Shown: piece after piece, positions 27,344-36,542 of the stretch
Position numbering within the stretch: position 1 is the stretch's first letter
How the letters are laid out: every line of letters begins with the position of its first letter
DNA from: JAFGVL01 sp964546015
GTDB taxonomy: Bacteria > Bacteroidota > Bacteroidia > Bacteroidales > Paludibacteraceae
Direction of reading: 5' to 3'
Assembly: GCA_964546015.1 (NCBI GenBank)
Contig: CAZJHO010000004.1
Location: 62,001 to 126,000, forward strand
DNA length: 64,000 nucleotides
Made by a program: the position numbers and the translations under genes
The notes under the pieces: generated by a model
Told to the model about the DNA's origin: nothing
What the model saw: only the letters and a program-made list of their open reading frames with translations
Databases searched by the model: none

Positions 27344-28486
27344 ATGAAAACAAATCCAAAAATAATCATCAGTGGTGGAGGTACAGGTGGACATATTTTC
27401 CCGGCTATTTCTATAGCCAACGCGTTAAAAGCGAAGTTGCCCGAAAGTGAAATTCTTTTTGTAGGAGCCGAAGGTCGCATGGAGATGGAACGCGTTCCGG
27501 CAGCAGGTTATAAAATTATCGGTTTACCTATTATGGGCTTCGACCGTAAAAATATGCTGAAAAACTTTAAAGTATTGTATTATTTAGCAAAAAGTTTGTT
27601 GAAAGCCCGCAAAATAATAAAAGATTTCAAACCCGATGTAGCGGTTGGAGTGGGTGGTTATGCCAGCGGACCTACTCTAAAAGCAGCTAATAGAGCCGGA
27701 GTACCAACTGTGCTGCAAGAGCAAAATTCATATGCTGGAGTTACTAATAAACTGTTGGCAAAAAAGGCAGCGAAAATTTGTGTAGCATACGAGGGTATGG
27801 AACGCTTTTTCCCAAAAGAAAATATTATTTTGACCGGAAATCCCGTTCGTCAGGATTTAGCTGCCGGACTTGATAAGAAACAAGAAGCTTATGAGTTTTT
27901 CAATTTTTCTCCAGGGGAAAAAACAGTTCTCATTGTGGGTGGAAGCCTTGGTGCCCGCACTATTAATCAAAGCGTGATGGCAGGCATCGAGGATTTAGCA
28001 AAATCGGGCGTGCAAGTTATTTGGCAAGTTGGGAAAATATATTTTGATACTGTAAAAGAAAACTTAAATGCGAAAGAAGAAGAATTGAAACAAAATGATT
28101 CTCAGTTCTCAGTTCTCAGTTCTCAGTTCTGTGTTACCGATTTTGTGAATCGTATGGATTTAGCGTATGCTATTGCCGATTTGGTGATTGCGCGTGCCGG
28201 AGCCAGTTCTATCTCGGAACTTTGTTTGCTTCGGAAACCTGTTATTTTAGTACCTTCGCCCAATGTGAGTGAAGATCACCAAACACAAAACGCCTTAGCG
28301 CTTGTAAACAAAGATGCCGCTATCATGATAACCGATGCCGAAGCGAAACAAAAGCTTATTCCTAAAGCATTGAGTTTGATTATTGATGACACAAAATTAG
28401 CTTTGTTAGCTGAGAATATTGGAAAATTAGCACAACAAGATTCTGCGAATCGAATTGCAGATGAGATAATTAGATTGATAAAATAA
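27344..28486 (+). CDS. murG: UDP-GlcNAc:lipid I N-acetylglucosaminyltransferase
   Basis: A 380-residue GT28 enzyme converting lipid I to lipid II on the cytoplasmic membrane face. G-loop 1 is ISGGGTGGHIFPA (about 8-20), GVGGYASGP (about 104-112), G-loop 3 VGGSLGARTIN and the donor site RAGASSISELCLLRKP. ATG 27344 is preferred; ATG 27332 would overlap ftsW by 8 bp and add MHNV. A segment between ~252 and 262 (DSQFSVLSSQF) is encoded by a 7-bp tandem repeat and looks like an insertion ahead of the conserved VTDFVNRMDLAYA. Confidence 0.93.
   Translation: MKTNPKIIISGGGTGGHIFPAISIANALKAKLPESEILFVGAEGRMEMERVPAAGYKIIGLPIMGFDRKNMLKNFKVLYYLAKSLLKARKIIKDFKPDVAVGVGGYASGPTLKAANRAGVPTVLQEQNSYAGVTNKLLAKKAAKICVAYEGMERFFPKENIILTGNPVRQDLAAGLDKKQEAYEFFNFSPGEKTVLIVGGSLGARTINQSVMAGIEDLAKSGVQVIWQVGKIYFDTVKENLNAKEEELKQNDSQFSVLSSQFCVTDFVNRMDLAYAIADLVIARAGASSISELCLLRKPVILVPSPNVSEDHQTQNALALVNKDAAIMITDAEAKQKLIPKALSLIIDDTKLALLAENIGKLAQQDSANRIADEIIRLIK
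28099..28130 (+). repeat. 7-bp tandem repeat (TTCTCAG, ~4.6 copies) inside murG
   Basis: Perfect copies start at 28099, 28106, 28113 and 28120, with a partial TTCT at 28127-28130. The unit length is not a multiple of three, so loss or gain of one copy would shift the murG frame. Translation is Ser/Gln/Phe/Val-rich. Confidence 0.9.
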
Positions 28487-28487
28487 G

Positions 28488-29267
28488 GTGGAATTTGGAA
28501 TTTTATTTTTAGGGATTCTTGCCGGCATTCTTTCGGGCATGTTTGGTATAGGTGGAGGTATCGTAATGGTTCCTACACTTATTGCTTTTTTCGGTATGGA
28601 AATGCTTGATGCTAATGCGGTTTCGTTAGCAGCAATGCTTTTGCCGGTCGGGATTTTGGGTGTAATTAACTATTATAAAGCCGGGTACATAAAAATAAAA
28701 GAATCGCTTTGGATTGCGTTGGGGTTATTTGTCGGTTCCTTTGGAGGTGCTGAAATAGCCGTTTCAATAGATGTTAGTTGGTTATCGAAACTATATGCAA
28801 TATTTTTGTTGTATGTAGCTATTCAATTTTTGAATATTCCACAATTAATTTTTAGAAAAAAGAAAAAGACGATAACCATTAATGTCCCACAATTTGAAAC
28901 TCATTGTTCTTTGTGGCAGTTCTTGATCGTCGGATTATTTGCCGGAGTAATTGCCGGTATGTTTGGTAAGGGTGGTGGAATAATTATCGTTCCTATTTTA
29001 ATAAAACTGTTTCACTACGACCCTCGTTCTGCTTCGGCAACCTCATTAGCAGCTTTGCAATTGCCTGTCGGACTACCAAGTGTGATTGTATATGCCAATG
29101 ATGGATATCTCAATTATTTATATGCTGTTTTATTGGCAGTAGGTATTGTACTTGGTGCTTTTTTGGGGTCAAAAGCTGCGTTAAAACTGTCGGGTATGAT
29201 GTTTAAACGAATTTATGCTGTTTTTTTGGTCGGCGTAGCAGGTTATATGGTTTATAAATATTTGTAA
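28488..29267 (+). CDS. TauE/SafE-family membrane transporter within the dcw cluster
   Basis: A 259-residue polytopic protein of the sulfite/organosulfonate exporter superfamily with two homologous halves: GMFGIGGGIVMVPTLIAFFG (residues ~18-37) and GMFGKGGGIIIVPILIKLF (about 161-179). About eight TM helices. The start is GTG at 28488, one base after the murG stop; no upstream ATG is available. murC begins 1 bp after its stop, so it is translated with murG and murC. The substrate is unknown; the family moves anions such as sulfite, but location suggests a possible envelope role. Confidence 0.87.
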   Translation: MEFGILFLGILAGILSGMFGIGGGIVMVPTLIAFFGMEMLDANAVSLAAMLLPVGILGVINYYKAGYIKIKESLWIALGLFVGSFGGAEIAVSIDVSWLSKLYAIFLLYVAIQFLNIPQLIFRKKKKTITINVPQFETHCSLWQFLIVGLFAGVIAGMFGKGGGIIIVPILIKLFHYDPRSASATSLAALQLPVGLPSVIVYANDGYLNYLYAVLLAVGIVLGAFLGSKAALKLSGMMFKRIYAVFLVGVAGYMVYKYL

Positions 29268-29268
29268 A

Positions 29269-30636
29269 ATGCAGGCATACACAACATATTATTTTCTGGG
29301 AATTGGCGGAATCGGTATGAGTGCGCTGGCTCGTTATTACAAGGCAAAAGGTTTTACGGTTGCCGGATACGATCGTACATGCACACAACTTACACAAGAA
29401 ATGGAAAGCGAAGGAATCGTCATTTTTTACGAAGATAAAATAGACCTTATCCCTGCTGAATATCGCAATGTTGAAAGTTGTTTAGTGGTGTTTACTCCTG
29501 CTATTCCAAATGATAATAAGCAATGGACTTGGTTTCGCGAAAATGGATTTACCATTATGAAGCGGGCGCAAGTGTTGGGTGAAGTTACCCGTCATGCTCG
29601 TGGATTGTGTATTGCCGGCACGCATGGAAAAACAACCACCTCTACACTCACAGCTCATTTGCTGCATAGTTCGCATGTAGGTTGCAATGCTTTTTTGGGC
29701 GGAGTTTCGAAGAACTTCGACAAAAATATTTTGCTTAATAATGCTACCGATTTGGTGGTTATCGAGGCGGATGAATTTGACCGCTCGTTTCATCAGCTTT
29801 CACCGTATATGGCAGTAATTACGGCAGCAGATCCCGATCATTTGGATATTTATGGCAGTGTCGAAGCTTTTCGTGAGAGTTTTGAGTATTTTACTTCGTT
29901 AATACAAAAAGGCGGTTGTTTAGTAATGCGTAAAGACGCACCTCTAACACCTCGGTTACAAGAAGGAGTAAAGCTGTATACCTATTCAGGTAGCGATGGC
30001 GGTGATTTTCATGCTGAAAATATTCGCATTGGTGATGGAGAAATCATGTTCGATTTTGTTACACCAATCGAAACCATCAAAGATATGCAACTTGGTGTAC
30101 CAGTGTTGATTAATGTGGAGAACTCAGTGGCAGCGATGGCTATTGCTTATTTGAATGGAGTTTCGGCAGAAGAATTAAAAAAAGGATTACCATCATTCAG
30201 AGGTATTCGTCGCCGTTTCGACTTTCATGTGAAAAATACAAAGGTTTCTTATTTAGATGATTATGCACATCATCCTCAAGAATTACAGGCAAGTATTCGT
30301 TCTGTAAATGCTTTGTTTCCTGATAGAAAAGTGTGTGGTATTTTTCAACCGCATTTATACACGAGGACACGCGATTTCGCTAATGAATTTGCACAAGCTT
30401 TGTCTTTATTAGATGAAGTAATTTTATTGGATATTTATCCGGCACGCGAATTACCGATTGAAGGAGTTTCGTCAAAAATTATTTTTGATAAAATAACAAC
30501 ACGGAAAACACTTTGTACTAAAGAAGAGTTATTGTCAGAATTGCCTAAGCATCAGTTTGATGTATTGGTAACAATGGGCGCAGGCGATATTGATAAACTG
30601 ATACCGGAAATAACTGAATATTGTGAAAAATTATGA
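29269..30636 (+). CDS. murC: UDP-N-acetylmuramate--L-alanine ligase
   Basis: A 455-residue Mur ligase adding the first stem residue. The N-terminal FLGIGGIGMSALARYY (about 9-24) is the MurC/Mpl-type nucleotide fold. The P-loop is AGTHGKTTTSTLTAHL (about 116-131); EADEFDRSF (about 166-174) and DDYAHHPQEL (about 327-336) are catalytic. Mpl, a close relative, is excluded by position between murG and ftsQ rather than by sequence alone. It overlaps ftsQ by 4 bp (ATGA). Confidence 0.92.
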   Translation: MQAYTTYYFLGIGGIGMSALARYYKAKGFTVAGYDRTCTQLTQEMESEGIVIFYEDKIDLIPAEYRNVESCLVVFTPAIPNDNKQWTWFRENGFTIMKRAQVLGEVTRHARGLCIAGTHGKTTTSTLTAHLLHSSHVGCNAFLGGVSKNFDKNILLNNATDLVVIEADEFDRSFHQLSPYMAVITAADPDHLDIYGSVEAFRESFEYFTSLIQKGGCLVMRKDAPLTPRLQEGVKLYTYSGSDGGDFHAENIRIGDGEIMFDFVTPIETIKDMQLGVPVLINVENSVAAMAIAYLNGVSAEELKKGLPSFRGIRRRFDFHVKNTKVSYLDDYAHHPQELQASIRSVNALFPDRKVCGIFQPHLYTRTRDFANEFAQALSLLDEVILLDIYPARELPIEGVSSKIIFDKITTRKTLCTKEELLSELPKHQFDVLVTMGAGDIDKLIPEITEYCEKL

Positions 30637-31367
30637 AAACTTGGCAAAAAATAGGAATAGGTGTTTTGATAACCACATTATTAGCTTGTTTAGCATTGGT
30701 CATGTTCGAATTTTCCGGAAAAGATGATGAAAAATCTTGTAATCAAATAGTTGTAAAAATAAAGGATAGGGAACAATTACAGTTTATTGATGAGGAAAAA
30801 GTATTGAAAATACTTCAACGAAGTAATTTGAAGCTTAAAGGAGAAAAGATAAAAAGTATAAAGATCAGTGAAATAGAAAATGCTCTTTTAAGTAATTCGA
30901 TGATAAAAAAAGCCGATTGTTATGTAACGCCATCAGGCGATCTGAATATTGATATTTGGCAGCGAAAACCTATTTTTAGAGTTGTAGCTACTCCCGATTA
31001 TTATGTTGATGCAGAAGGAAAAATGATGCAGGTTTCGAGTGAGTTTGTGGTTTATGTTCCGGTTGTTACAGGTACTGTTTCTCAGAGAATGGCTACAACC
31101 AATTTACTTCAATTTATGTTATTTTTACAGAAAAATGAGTTTTGGAATGCACAAATAGAACAAATTGATGTAACTCCTGCAAAAGAAATTATTCTTATAC
31201 CTCGTGTTGGAGATCATGAGATAGAGTTAGGCACTTTAGATAATTATGAATCGAAACTGAAAAAACTCGAAACATTTTATCTCAATGGATTGAATAAAAT
31301 AGGTTGGGGAAACTACAAAACTATTAGCCTTAAATATAAGGATCAGGTAATCTGTACGAAAAAGTAA
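30633..31367 (+). CDS. ftsQ: FtsQ-like cell division protein
   Basis: A 244-residue bitopic protein: short cytoplasmic tail, TM at ~6-25 (IGIGVLITTLLACLALVMF), then a periplasmic POTRA-like and beta domain (EKVLKILQRSNLKLKG, IKKADCYVTPSGDLNIDIWQ). Identification rests on topology, the DxxVxxxxxx-W-RKPI pattern and position between murC and ftsA. Family sequence is weakly conserved. Confidence 0.88.
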   Translation: MKTWQKIGIGVLITTLLACLALVMFEFSGKDDEKSCNQIVVKIKDREQLQFIDEEKVLKILQRSNLKLKGEKIKSIKISEIENALLSNSMIKKADCYVTPSGDLNIDIWQRKPIFRVVATPDYYVDAEGKMMQVSSEFVVYVPVVTGTVSQRMATTNLLQFMLFLQKNEFWNAQIEQIDVTPAKEIILIPRVGDHEIELGTLDNYESKLKKLETFYLNGLNKIGWGNYKTISLKYKDQVICTKK

Positions 31368-31386
31368 AAAATAGTTGCAAGTAACG

Positions 31387-31434
31387 AGTTACAAGTATCT
31401 CGCGGCTTGTACATTAATTCGGTTGTTTGTAACT
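31387..31434 (+). repeat. imperfect inverted repeat between ftsQ and ftsA
   Basis: AGTTACAA (31387-31394) is inverted as TTGTAACT (31427-31434), with CAAG/CTTG pairing inside. It fills most of the 85-bp gap before the ftsA start. It has no T tract; it may be a leader hairpin or a processed dispersed repeat. Confidence 0.4.
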
Positions 31435-31452
31435 AAAAAAAATATAAATATT

Positions 31453-32733
31453 ATGCCAAATTACATTGTAGCCATAGACTTAGGAAGCTCAAAGATAGCC
31501 GGAATGGTAGCTGAGCGGACAGAAGAAGGCTTGTTGCGCATTGTGGCAATGGAAGAGGAGCCTTCACAAGGAATAAAGCGTGGATCAATAATTAATCACA
31601 GTGAGGCTGCTAATTGTGTGAGCAAGATTGTGAAGAAGCTTCAGAACCGTATTAATCTGGATATTGAGAAAGTTTATGTGAGTTTGGGAGGAAATACGCT
31701 CCGAAGTATTGTGAATACAGTTCAACAAAATTATGCTACAGAGAAAGAATTGACCGAAGATGATCTAAAAGATTTATTTAATCAAAATACATCATTGCTT
31801 TTTCCCGAAGAATCGATATATGAAATTTCAGAGCTGGATTTTTTTCTGGATAAAGATATTTTACGCTTCGACCCGAAAGAATGTATTTGTTCTCAAATTG
31901 AAGGACGATATTTACTGACTTTAGGAAAAAAAGGAATGAATGATAATATTTGTCGTTGTTTAGAGCGTATTCCGCAAAAATTGGCAAGTATGTATGTGGC
32001 GCCTTTTGCCATTAGCGAGGCAGTGGTAACACCTAAAGAAAAAGAGTTGGGTTCTGTTGTTATTGATTTCGGATCCGAGACGACTTCAGTAATTGTTTAT
32101 GCTGACAATTGTATTCGTTCGATGCGTGTAATTCCTATCGGAGGTGCTGCTGTTACTAAAGATCTGTGTTCATTACATCTTACTCAAACTGATGCCGAAC
32201 AGATTAAGAAACAGTATGCTTGTGCTTTAGTTTCGTTGGAGAAACCTCAGAATATTACTCGAAAAACAAATGAAGTAGTGGCTCTGAAATTAAATTTGCA
32301 AGATGTGAATGCAGTAGTAGAAGCTCGTATGGACGAAACCATGAATATGATTTGTGAAGAGATATATAAGTCCGGCTATTGGGGAAAATTGGGTGGAAAT
32401 GTTATTATTACTGGTGGTGCTTCCAAATTACGCGGATTATCACAATTGATAGAAATTAAGACGGGAATACCTGTTCGTCACGGTGAAGCCTCTCATTTAT
32501 TAGAAGGGGAGACCGAAAAAAAATATCTTTTTCCCGAGTATATATTATTAATAGGGTTACTTAATTTTGGTACAGAAAATTGTTGTGCCGATAAAAATAT
32601 AAAATTAAAAGAAGTAGTTAATCCTGTGACAGTCCCTCCAATACCTAAAAGGAATCGTGGTAAGAATCCATTCAAAGAAATTGGAGAAAAACTCATGGGT
32701 TCTCTTTTTAACGAACGAGAATTTGAGGGATAA
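31453..32733 (+). CDS. ftsA: cell division protein FtsA
   Basis: A 426-residue actin-fold ATPase that tethers FtsZ to the membrane. ATG 31453 is used because phosphate-1 motif IVAIDLGSSKIAGMVAE then lies at residues 5-21. SHS2/1C domain follows (VYVSLGGNTLRS); phosphate-2 is VVIDFGSETTSVIVY (about 196-210) and the adenosine motif IITGGASKLRGL (about 318-329). The C-terminus (NPFKEIGEKLMGSLFNERE) is amphipathic, as expected for the membrane-targeting helix. Confidence 0.94.
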   Translation: MPNYIVAIDLGSSKIAGMVAERTEEGLLRIVAMEEEPSQGIKRGSIINHSEAANCVSKIVKKLQNRINLDIEKVYVSLGGNTLRSIVNTVQQNYATEKELTEDDLKDLFNQNTSLLFPEESIYEISELDFFLDKDILRFDPKECICSQIEGRYLLTLGKKGMNDNICRCLERIPQKLASMYVAPFAISEAVVTPKEKELGSVVIDFGSETTSVIVYADNCIRSMRVIPIGGAAVTKDLCSLHLTQTDAEQIKKQYACALVSLEKPQNITRKTNEVVALKLNLQDVNAVVEARMDETMNMICEEIYKSGYWGKLGGNVIITGGASKLRGLSQLIEIKTGIPVRHGEASHLLEGETEKKYLFPEYILLIGLLNFGTENCCADKNIKLKEVVNPVTVPPIPKRNRGKNPFKEIGEKLMGSLFNEREFEG

Positions 32734-32757
32734 ATGTAATCATAAAAATAAACGATT

Positions 32758-34035
32758 ATGGAAGAAATGGATTTAATAGATTTCAATATACCGATTGAAG
32801 AAACATCTTATATCAAGGTAATAGGTGTCGGAGGGGGTGGTTGTAATGCTGTAAACCATATGTTCAGTGAAGGGATTAAAGATGTTTCCTTTATTGTCTG
32901 CAATACGGATAATCAGGCTTTGAAAAAATCTCCTGTTCCTAAGAAAGTTCAACTAGGACCTCTTGTAACTCAAGGATTGGGAGCTGGAAACGATCCGGAT
33001 AAAGCTCGTCGAGCAGCCGAGGAATCAGTAGATGAAATTAAATCCGTATTGTCGAATAATACCAAAATGGTGTTTATCACAGCTGGAATGGGTGGAGGAA
33101 CAGGAACAGGTGCCGCTCCTGTTATAGCTCGTGTAGCTAAAGAGTTGGGTATTCTTACGGTGGGTATTGTTACCATTCCTTTTGTATTCGAAGGTCCTAA
33201 AAAGATTAATCAGGCAAAAGCCGGCATAAAGCTTATGAGTGAGCATGTGGATGCTTTGTTGGTGATAAACAATGAATTGTTGCGTGATATTTATGGTGAG
33301 TTGGATGTTATTACCGGATTTGCAAAGGCCGACGATATACTTAAAGATGCAGCCAAAGGAATAGCCGAAACCATCACTATCCACGGACGGATAAATCTTG
33401 ACTTTGCCGATGTTGAAAAAGTGATGAAAGATAGTGGCGTCGCGATTATGAATACAGGGTATGCTTCGGGTGAAAATCGTTTAAGCAAAGCGATAGAAGA
33501 TGCCCTCCATTCTCCTTTATTGAAGCATCGCGATGTGCGTGGAGCCAAACGAATATTGCTTAATTTCTATTGCAGGGAAGATGAAACAGCTATTAAAATG
33601 TCCGAAATAGAGGAAGTCAACCGATTTATGGAAACCATTGGGCAACAACGCGAAGTAATTTGGGGACTTTGTATCGACAATGATTTAAAAGAAGAAGTAA
33701 AAATAACACTTATAGCTACAGGCTTTACAGTCGAAGATATTCATTCAGGCGAGAAAGAAGAAACTCCGGCAGTAGTTGAAAATCAACAACAGACTATTTT
33801 CTCTCAACCGGAAAGTCAACCTGTGCAACAACAAGAGGAAAAAGGGGAGATAATCGATAAAGATTTTTACGAGGAACACTATGGAAATACTGTTGTAGCT
33901 AAACAACAAAAATTAGAGATGATTTACCATTTGGACGATGAAAAAGTAATTGATGAACTGGAAAACAAACCTGCCTACACACGCAGGATCGATTCTGTAC
34001 CTCAACCTTACCGCCCTAAAGATTTAATTAAATAA
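32758..34035 (+). CDS. ftsZ: cell division GTPase FtsZ
   Basis: A 425-residue tubulin homologue forming the Z ring. KVIGVGGGGCNAVNHM (about 20-35), the tubulin signature GMGGGTGTGAAPVIA (about 111-125) and the T7 synergy loop NLDFADVEKVM (about 211-221) are intact. A Gln/Glu-rich linker (about 338-400) leads to a short C-terminal peptide ending YRPKDLIK rather than a classical FtsA-binding consensus. It is the last gene of the cluster. Confidence 0.96.
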   Translation: MEEMDLIDFNIPIEETSYIKVIGVGGGGCNAVNHMFSEGIKDVSFIVCNTDNQALKKSPVPKKVQLGPLVTQGLGAGNDPDKARRAAEESVDEIKSVLSNNTKMVFITAGMGGGTGTGAAPVIARVAKELGILTVGIVTIPFVFEGPKKINQAKAGIKLMSEHVDALLVINNELLRDIYGELDVITGFAKADDILKDAAKGIAETITIHGRINLDFADVEKVMKDSGVAIMNTGYASGENRLSKAIEDALHSPLLKHRDVRGAKRILLNFYCREDETAIKMSEIEEVNRFMETIGQQREVIWGLCIDNDLKEEVKITLIATGFTVEDIHSGEKEETPAVVENQQQTIFSQPESQPVQQQEEKGEIIDKDFYEEHYGNTVVAKQQKLEMIYHLDDEKVIDELENKPAYTRRIDSVPQPYRPKDLIK

Positions 34036-34054
34036 TTGACAATAAAAACAATAC

Positions 34055-34071
34055 CCTCTTTTTGAAAGAGG
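34055..34071. terminator. short hairpin at the ftsZ/cysE convergence
   Basis: CCTCTTT (34055-34061) pairs with AAAGAGG (34065-34071). No strong T tract follows on the plus strand; the minus side has TTTTT 15 bp away. It is likely, but not certainly, the bidirectional terminator of ftsZ and cysE. Confidence 0.5.
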
Positions 34072-34083
34072 CGTTGTCATATT

Positions 34084-34635
34084 TTATTCAGTGATTTCTT
34101 TTGTTCTTTCGGGTTTGATGCAGACTTTTTCACCATTAAGTCGAACAATGCGTCCGGGTGCACCAACTACAGTACAATTAGATGGAATATCGTGCATGAT
34201 AATAACACATTCAGCCCCTATTTTTACATTGTCTCCTACTGTGATGGGTCCTAATAAAGTGGCTCCGGTTCCGATAAAAACATTGTTCCCGATCGAGGGG
34301 TGTCGTTTGCCCGCATGTTTGCCGGTTCCACCGATCGTCACATTATGGAATAAAGTACAGTTATTGCCAATTTCAGCTGTTTCGCCGATAACAATGGCAC
34401 TGCCATGGTCGATAAAAAAACCTTTGCCTATTTTTGCACCCGGATGTATCTCTATCTGAGTAAAAAAACGGCTTACTTGCGAAATGAAGCGTGCCAAGAA
34501 TGGTAATCCGACTTTGTATAAAGGATGAGCGATGTAACGATGCATAATTACAGCATGTAAACCCGGGTATAATATCCATTGCAAACCTTTATTAGCAGGG
34601 TCGTTTTGTAAAATAGCTTTTATATCTTCAAACAT
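34084..34635 (-). CDS. cysE: serine O-acetyltransferase (short, EpsC-like form)
   Basis: A 183-residue left-handed beta-helix acyltransferase making O-acetyl-L-serine for cysteine synthesis. ATG 34635 (MFEDIKAILQND) is preferred to the ORF's first start because the extra 15 residues look non-homologous. Hexapeptide repeats start near IHPGAKIGKGFFIDHG (catalytic Asp-His in FIDHG, about 76-80) and continue through IGETAEIGNN, HNVTIGGTGK and VVGAPGRIV. It lacks most of the N-terminal helical domain of E. coli CysE. Confidence 0.88.
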   Translation of the reverse strand: MFEDIKAILQNDPANKGLQWILYPGLHAVIMHRYIAHPLYKVGLPFLARFISQVSRFFTQIEIHPGAKIGKGFFIDHGSAIVIGETAEIGNNCTLFHNVTIGGTGKHAGKRHPSIGNNVFIGTGATLLGPITVGDNVKIGAECVIIMHDIPSNCTVVGAPGRIVRLNGEKVCIKPERTKEITE

Positions 34636-34714
34636 AATGGCACTTTTTTCTGAATCGCAAAAATACAGATAAGTATTCAAATATAACGAGTTTTTATAAA
34701 AGAATTATTCTGCG

Positions 34715-35410
34715 ATGTTAGCAGCGATTAACAATACAAGTATTTTTTATACAATTAAAGGCGAAGGTGAAAACTTAATTTTATTGCACGGAAACGGAGA
34801 AGATTCGAGTATTTTCGAGCAACAAATAAACTATTTTTCCCGAAAATATAAAGTAATTGCCATAGATACCCGTGCTCACGGACGATCAGAACAGGGAAAA
34901 GAATCTTTAACTTTTTATCTTTTTGCAAAGGATGTTATTGGTTTGTTAGATTTTTTGAATATAAAACAAACTTATGTTATTGGCTTTTCCGATGGTGGTA
35001 ATACAGCTTTGCATTTAGTTTTGCAATACCCTGATAGAATAAAAAGAATGGTTATTGTTGGTGCTAATATTTTTCCTGCAGGATTAAAAAAATTTGTTCG
35101 AATAGGTTTATGGTTAAACTATGCTTGGCTTTGCATTCATTCATATTTAAATAAAAAAAATCGAAAGGAAAAAGAAATTTGGTCGTTGATGCTTTTTCAA
35201 CCTCGCTTAAGTTTTTCTGAATTATCAAAAATTAGAACTCCTATATTAGTGATGGCTGGTGAACATGATGTGGTTAAAACCACTCATACCAAGCAAATTG
35301 TTCATGCAATCCCAAATGCCCAATTGGAGATTTTACCGCAAACAGGACATACCTTTCTTTTTACACAGAGCGAAAAAGCAAATCGGTCAATTGAATGTTT
35401 TTTCGCTTAG
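34715..35410 (+). CDS. alpha/beta-fold hydrolase
   Basis: A 231-residue single-domain hydrolase. HGNGEDSSIF supplies the oxyanion hole (about residues 25-34), the nucleophile elbow is GFSDGG (about 92-97), the acid is in MAGEHDVV (about 183-190) and the histidine in QTGHTF (about 211-216). A short basic lid (LNKKNRKEKEIW) lies between. Substrate unknown; small esterase/peptidase-like. Its 3' end overlaps the convergent kinase gene by 24 bp. Confidence 0.85.
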   Translation: MLAAINNTSIFYTIKGEGENLILLHGNGEDSSIFEQQINYFSRKYKVIAIDTRAHGRSEQGKESLTFYLFAKDVIGLLDFLNIKQTYVIGFSDGGNTALHLVLQYPDRIKRMVIVGANIFPAGLKKFVRIGLWLNYAWLCIHSYLNKKNRKEKEIWSLMLFQPRLSFSELSKIRTPILVMAGEHDVVKTTHTKQIVHAIPNAQLEILPQTGHTFLFTQSEKANRSIECFFA

Positions 35411-36427
35411 AATAAACGGTAGTTCAACTTCTGATAATGCTAATTCTTTATTTAATAATATGTTGATTTCAGCCCTGATTCTATCCCATCTGTCATTATC
35501 CATTTTAGCTCCAACAATTTCAACTACATTGCCGGAAGTGAGCGAACCTATTTTTCCGCAAATATTGGGAGGGTATCCTTTGCTAAGCCCGAATAGGAAA
35601 CCGGAGGCGAACAAATCACCTGCACCGGTAGTATCAATGCACTTCGCCTGAATAGCATCAATTTTATAATTTTTACCGTTAGCCCGCACATGCGACCCTT
35701 CTTTCCCGACTTTTACAATCGCAATATCGCACATAGAGCTGATTTTAATCAAAGCTTCTTCAACCGGAAAGCCGGTTAATGCTTGTGCTTCTTCTTCATT
35801 GGCAAAAACGATATCTACATAATTTATGATGAGCTCTGTGAGGAAGTTCAGATTTTCAGCAACAACATTAAAACTGGCTAAATCAATAGAGACTTTCAGA
35901 CCGTTTTGTTTGGCAAGATGTGTTGCTTTGCAGATTAATTCACGGTTCTGCACTAAATATCCTTCAATGTGGAAATAGTCGTATTCTTTGAAAAGATGTA
36001 TATCTATATCATTTGCTTCTAATTGACACGAAGCTCCCAGAAAAGTGTTCATGGTTCGTTCTCCATCGGGTGAAACAAGCACCATACATTGCCCCGAAAG
36101 CAGATCTGAAGTGTGCATATGTGCTTTTATGCCGTGATTATTAAGTTCGTCATAATAAAATTTGCCTAATTTATCTTTTCCTATTTTACCCGAAAAGCCT
36201 GTTTTTACACCCAATTTTGCTAAGCCGGAGATAGTGTTCGAAGCCGAACCTCCGGTTACCATTACATGATTATTGTCAGATAAAAGAGATTTGATAGATA
36301 AGATTCTGTTATTATCAATCAAGCTCATACTTCCTTTTGTAATATTTAGTTTATCAAGCAGAAGGTCATTTTCGATAAAAGCGAAGATATCTGTAATTGC
36401 ATTTCCTAACCCCAAGATTTTTTTCAT
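35387..36427 (-). CDS. PfkB-family carbohydrate/nucleoside kinase (adenosine kinase-like)
   Basis: A 346-residue ribokinase-fold kinase. N-terminal LGNAITDIFAFIEND (about 6-20), the GG switch VTGGSASNTISGLAKLG (about 57-73) and the PfkB signature DTTGAGDLFASGFLFG (about 265-280; catalytic Asp in GAGD) are visible. Adenosine-kinase-type annotation is usual for this subgroup in Bacteroidales; the neighbourhood (punA ~1 kb away) is compatible with nucleoside salvage but does not prove it. Confidence 0.82.
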   Translation of the reverse strand: MKKILGLGNAITDIFAFIENDLLLDKLNITKGSMSLIDNNRILSIKSLLSDNNHVMVTGGSASNTISGLAKLGVKTGFSGKIGKDKLGKFYYDELNNHGIKAHMHTSDLLSGQCMVLVSPDGERTMNTFLGASCQLEANDIDIHLFKEYDYFHIEGYLVQNRELICKATHLAKQNGLKVSIDLASFNVVAENLNFLTELIINYVDIVFANEEEAQALTGFPVEEALIKISSMCDIAIVKVGKEGSHVRANGKNYKIDAIQAKCIDTTGAGDLFASGFLFGLSKGYPPNICGKIGSLTSGNVVEIVGAKMDNDRWDRIRAEINILLNKELALSEVELPFILSEKTFN

Positions 36428-36460
36428 AATAAAATTTTATTCGATATTTTTTGCAAAGAT

Positions 36461-36492
36461 ATTGCATATTTGAAAACAACGGCTTACCTTTG
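36461..36492 (+). promoter_or_regulatory. promoter for tRNA-Asn
   Basis: TACCTTTG (36485-36492) fits the -7 consensus TAnnTTTG. ATTG at 36461-36464 lies 20 nt upstream as a weak -33 box. The tRNA starts 51 bp downstream. Confidence 0.55.
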
Positions 36493-36542
36493 CAGCGCGA
36501 AAAGAGAAAAGGTCTTTTTGTTTTCATAATAGTAGTTTTAAT

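Noticed and set aside
30633..34035. Missing murF or ddl as evidence of a broken dcw cluster
   Set aside because: Bacteroidales dcw clusters normally lack these genes, which lie elsewhere in the genome.
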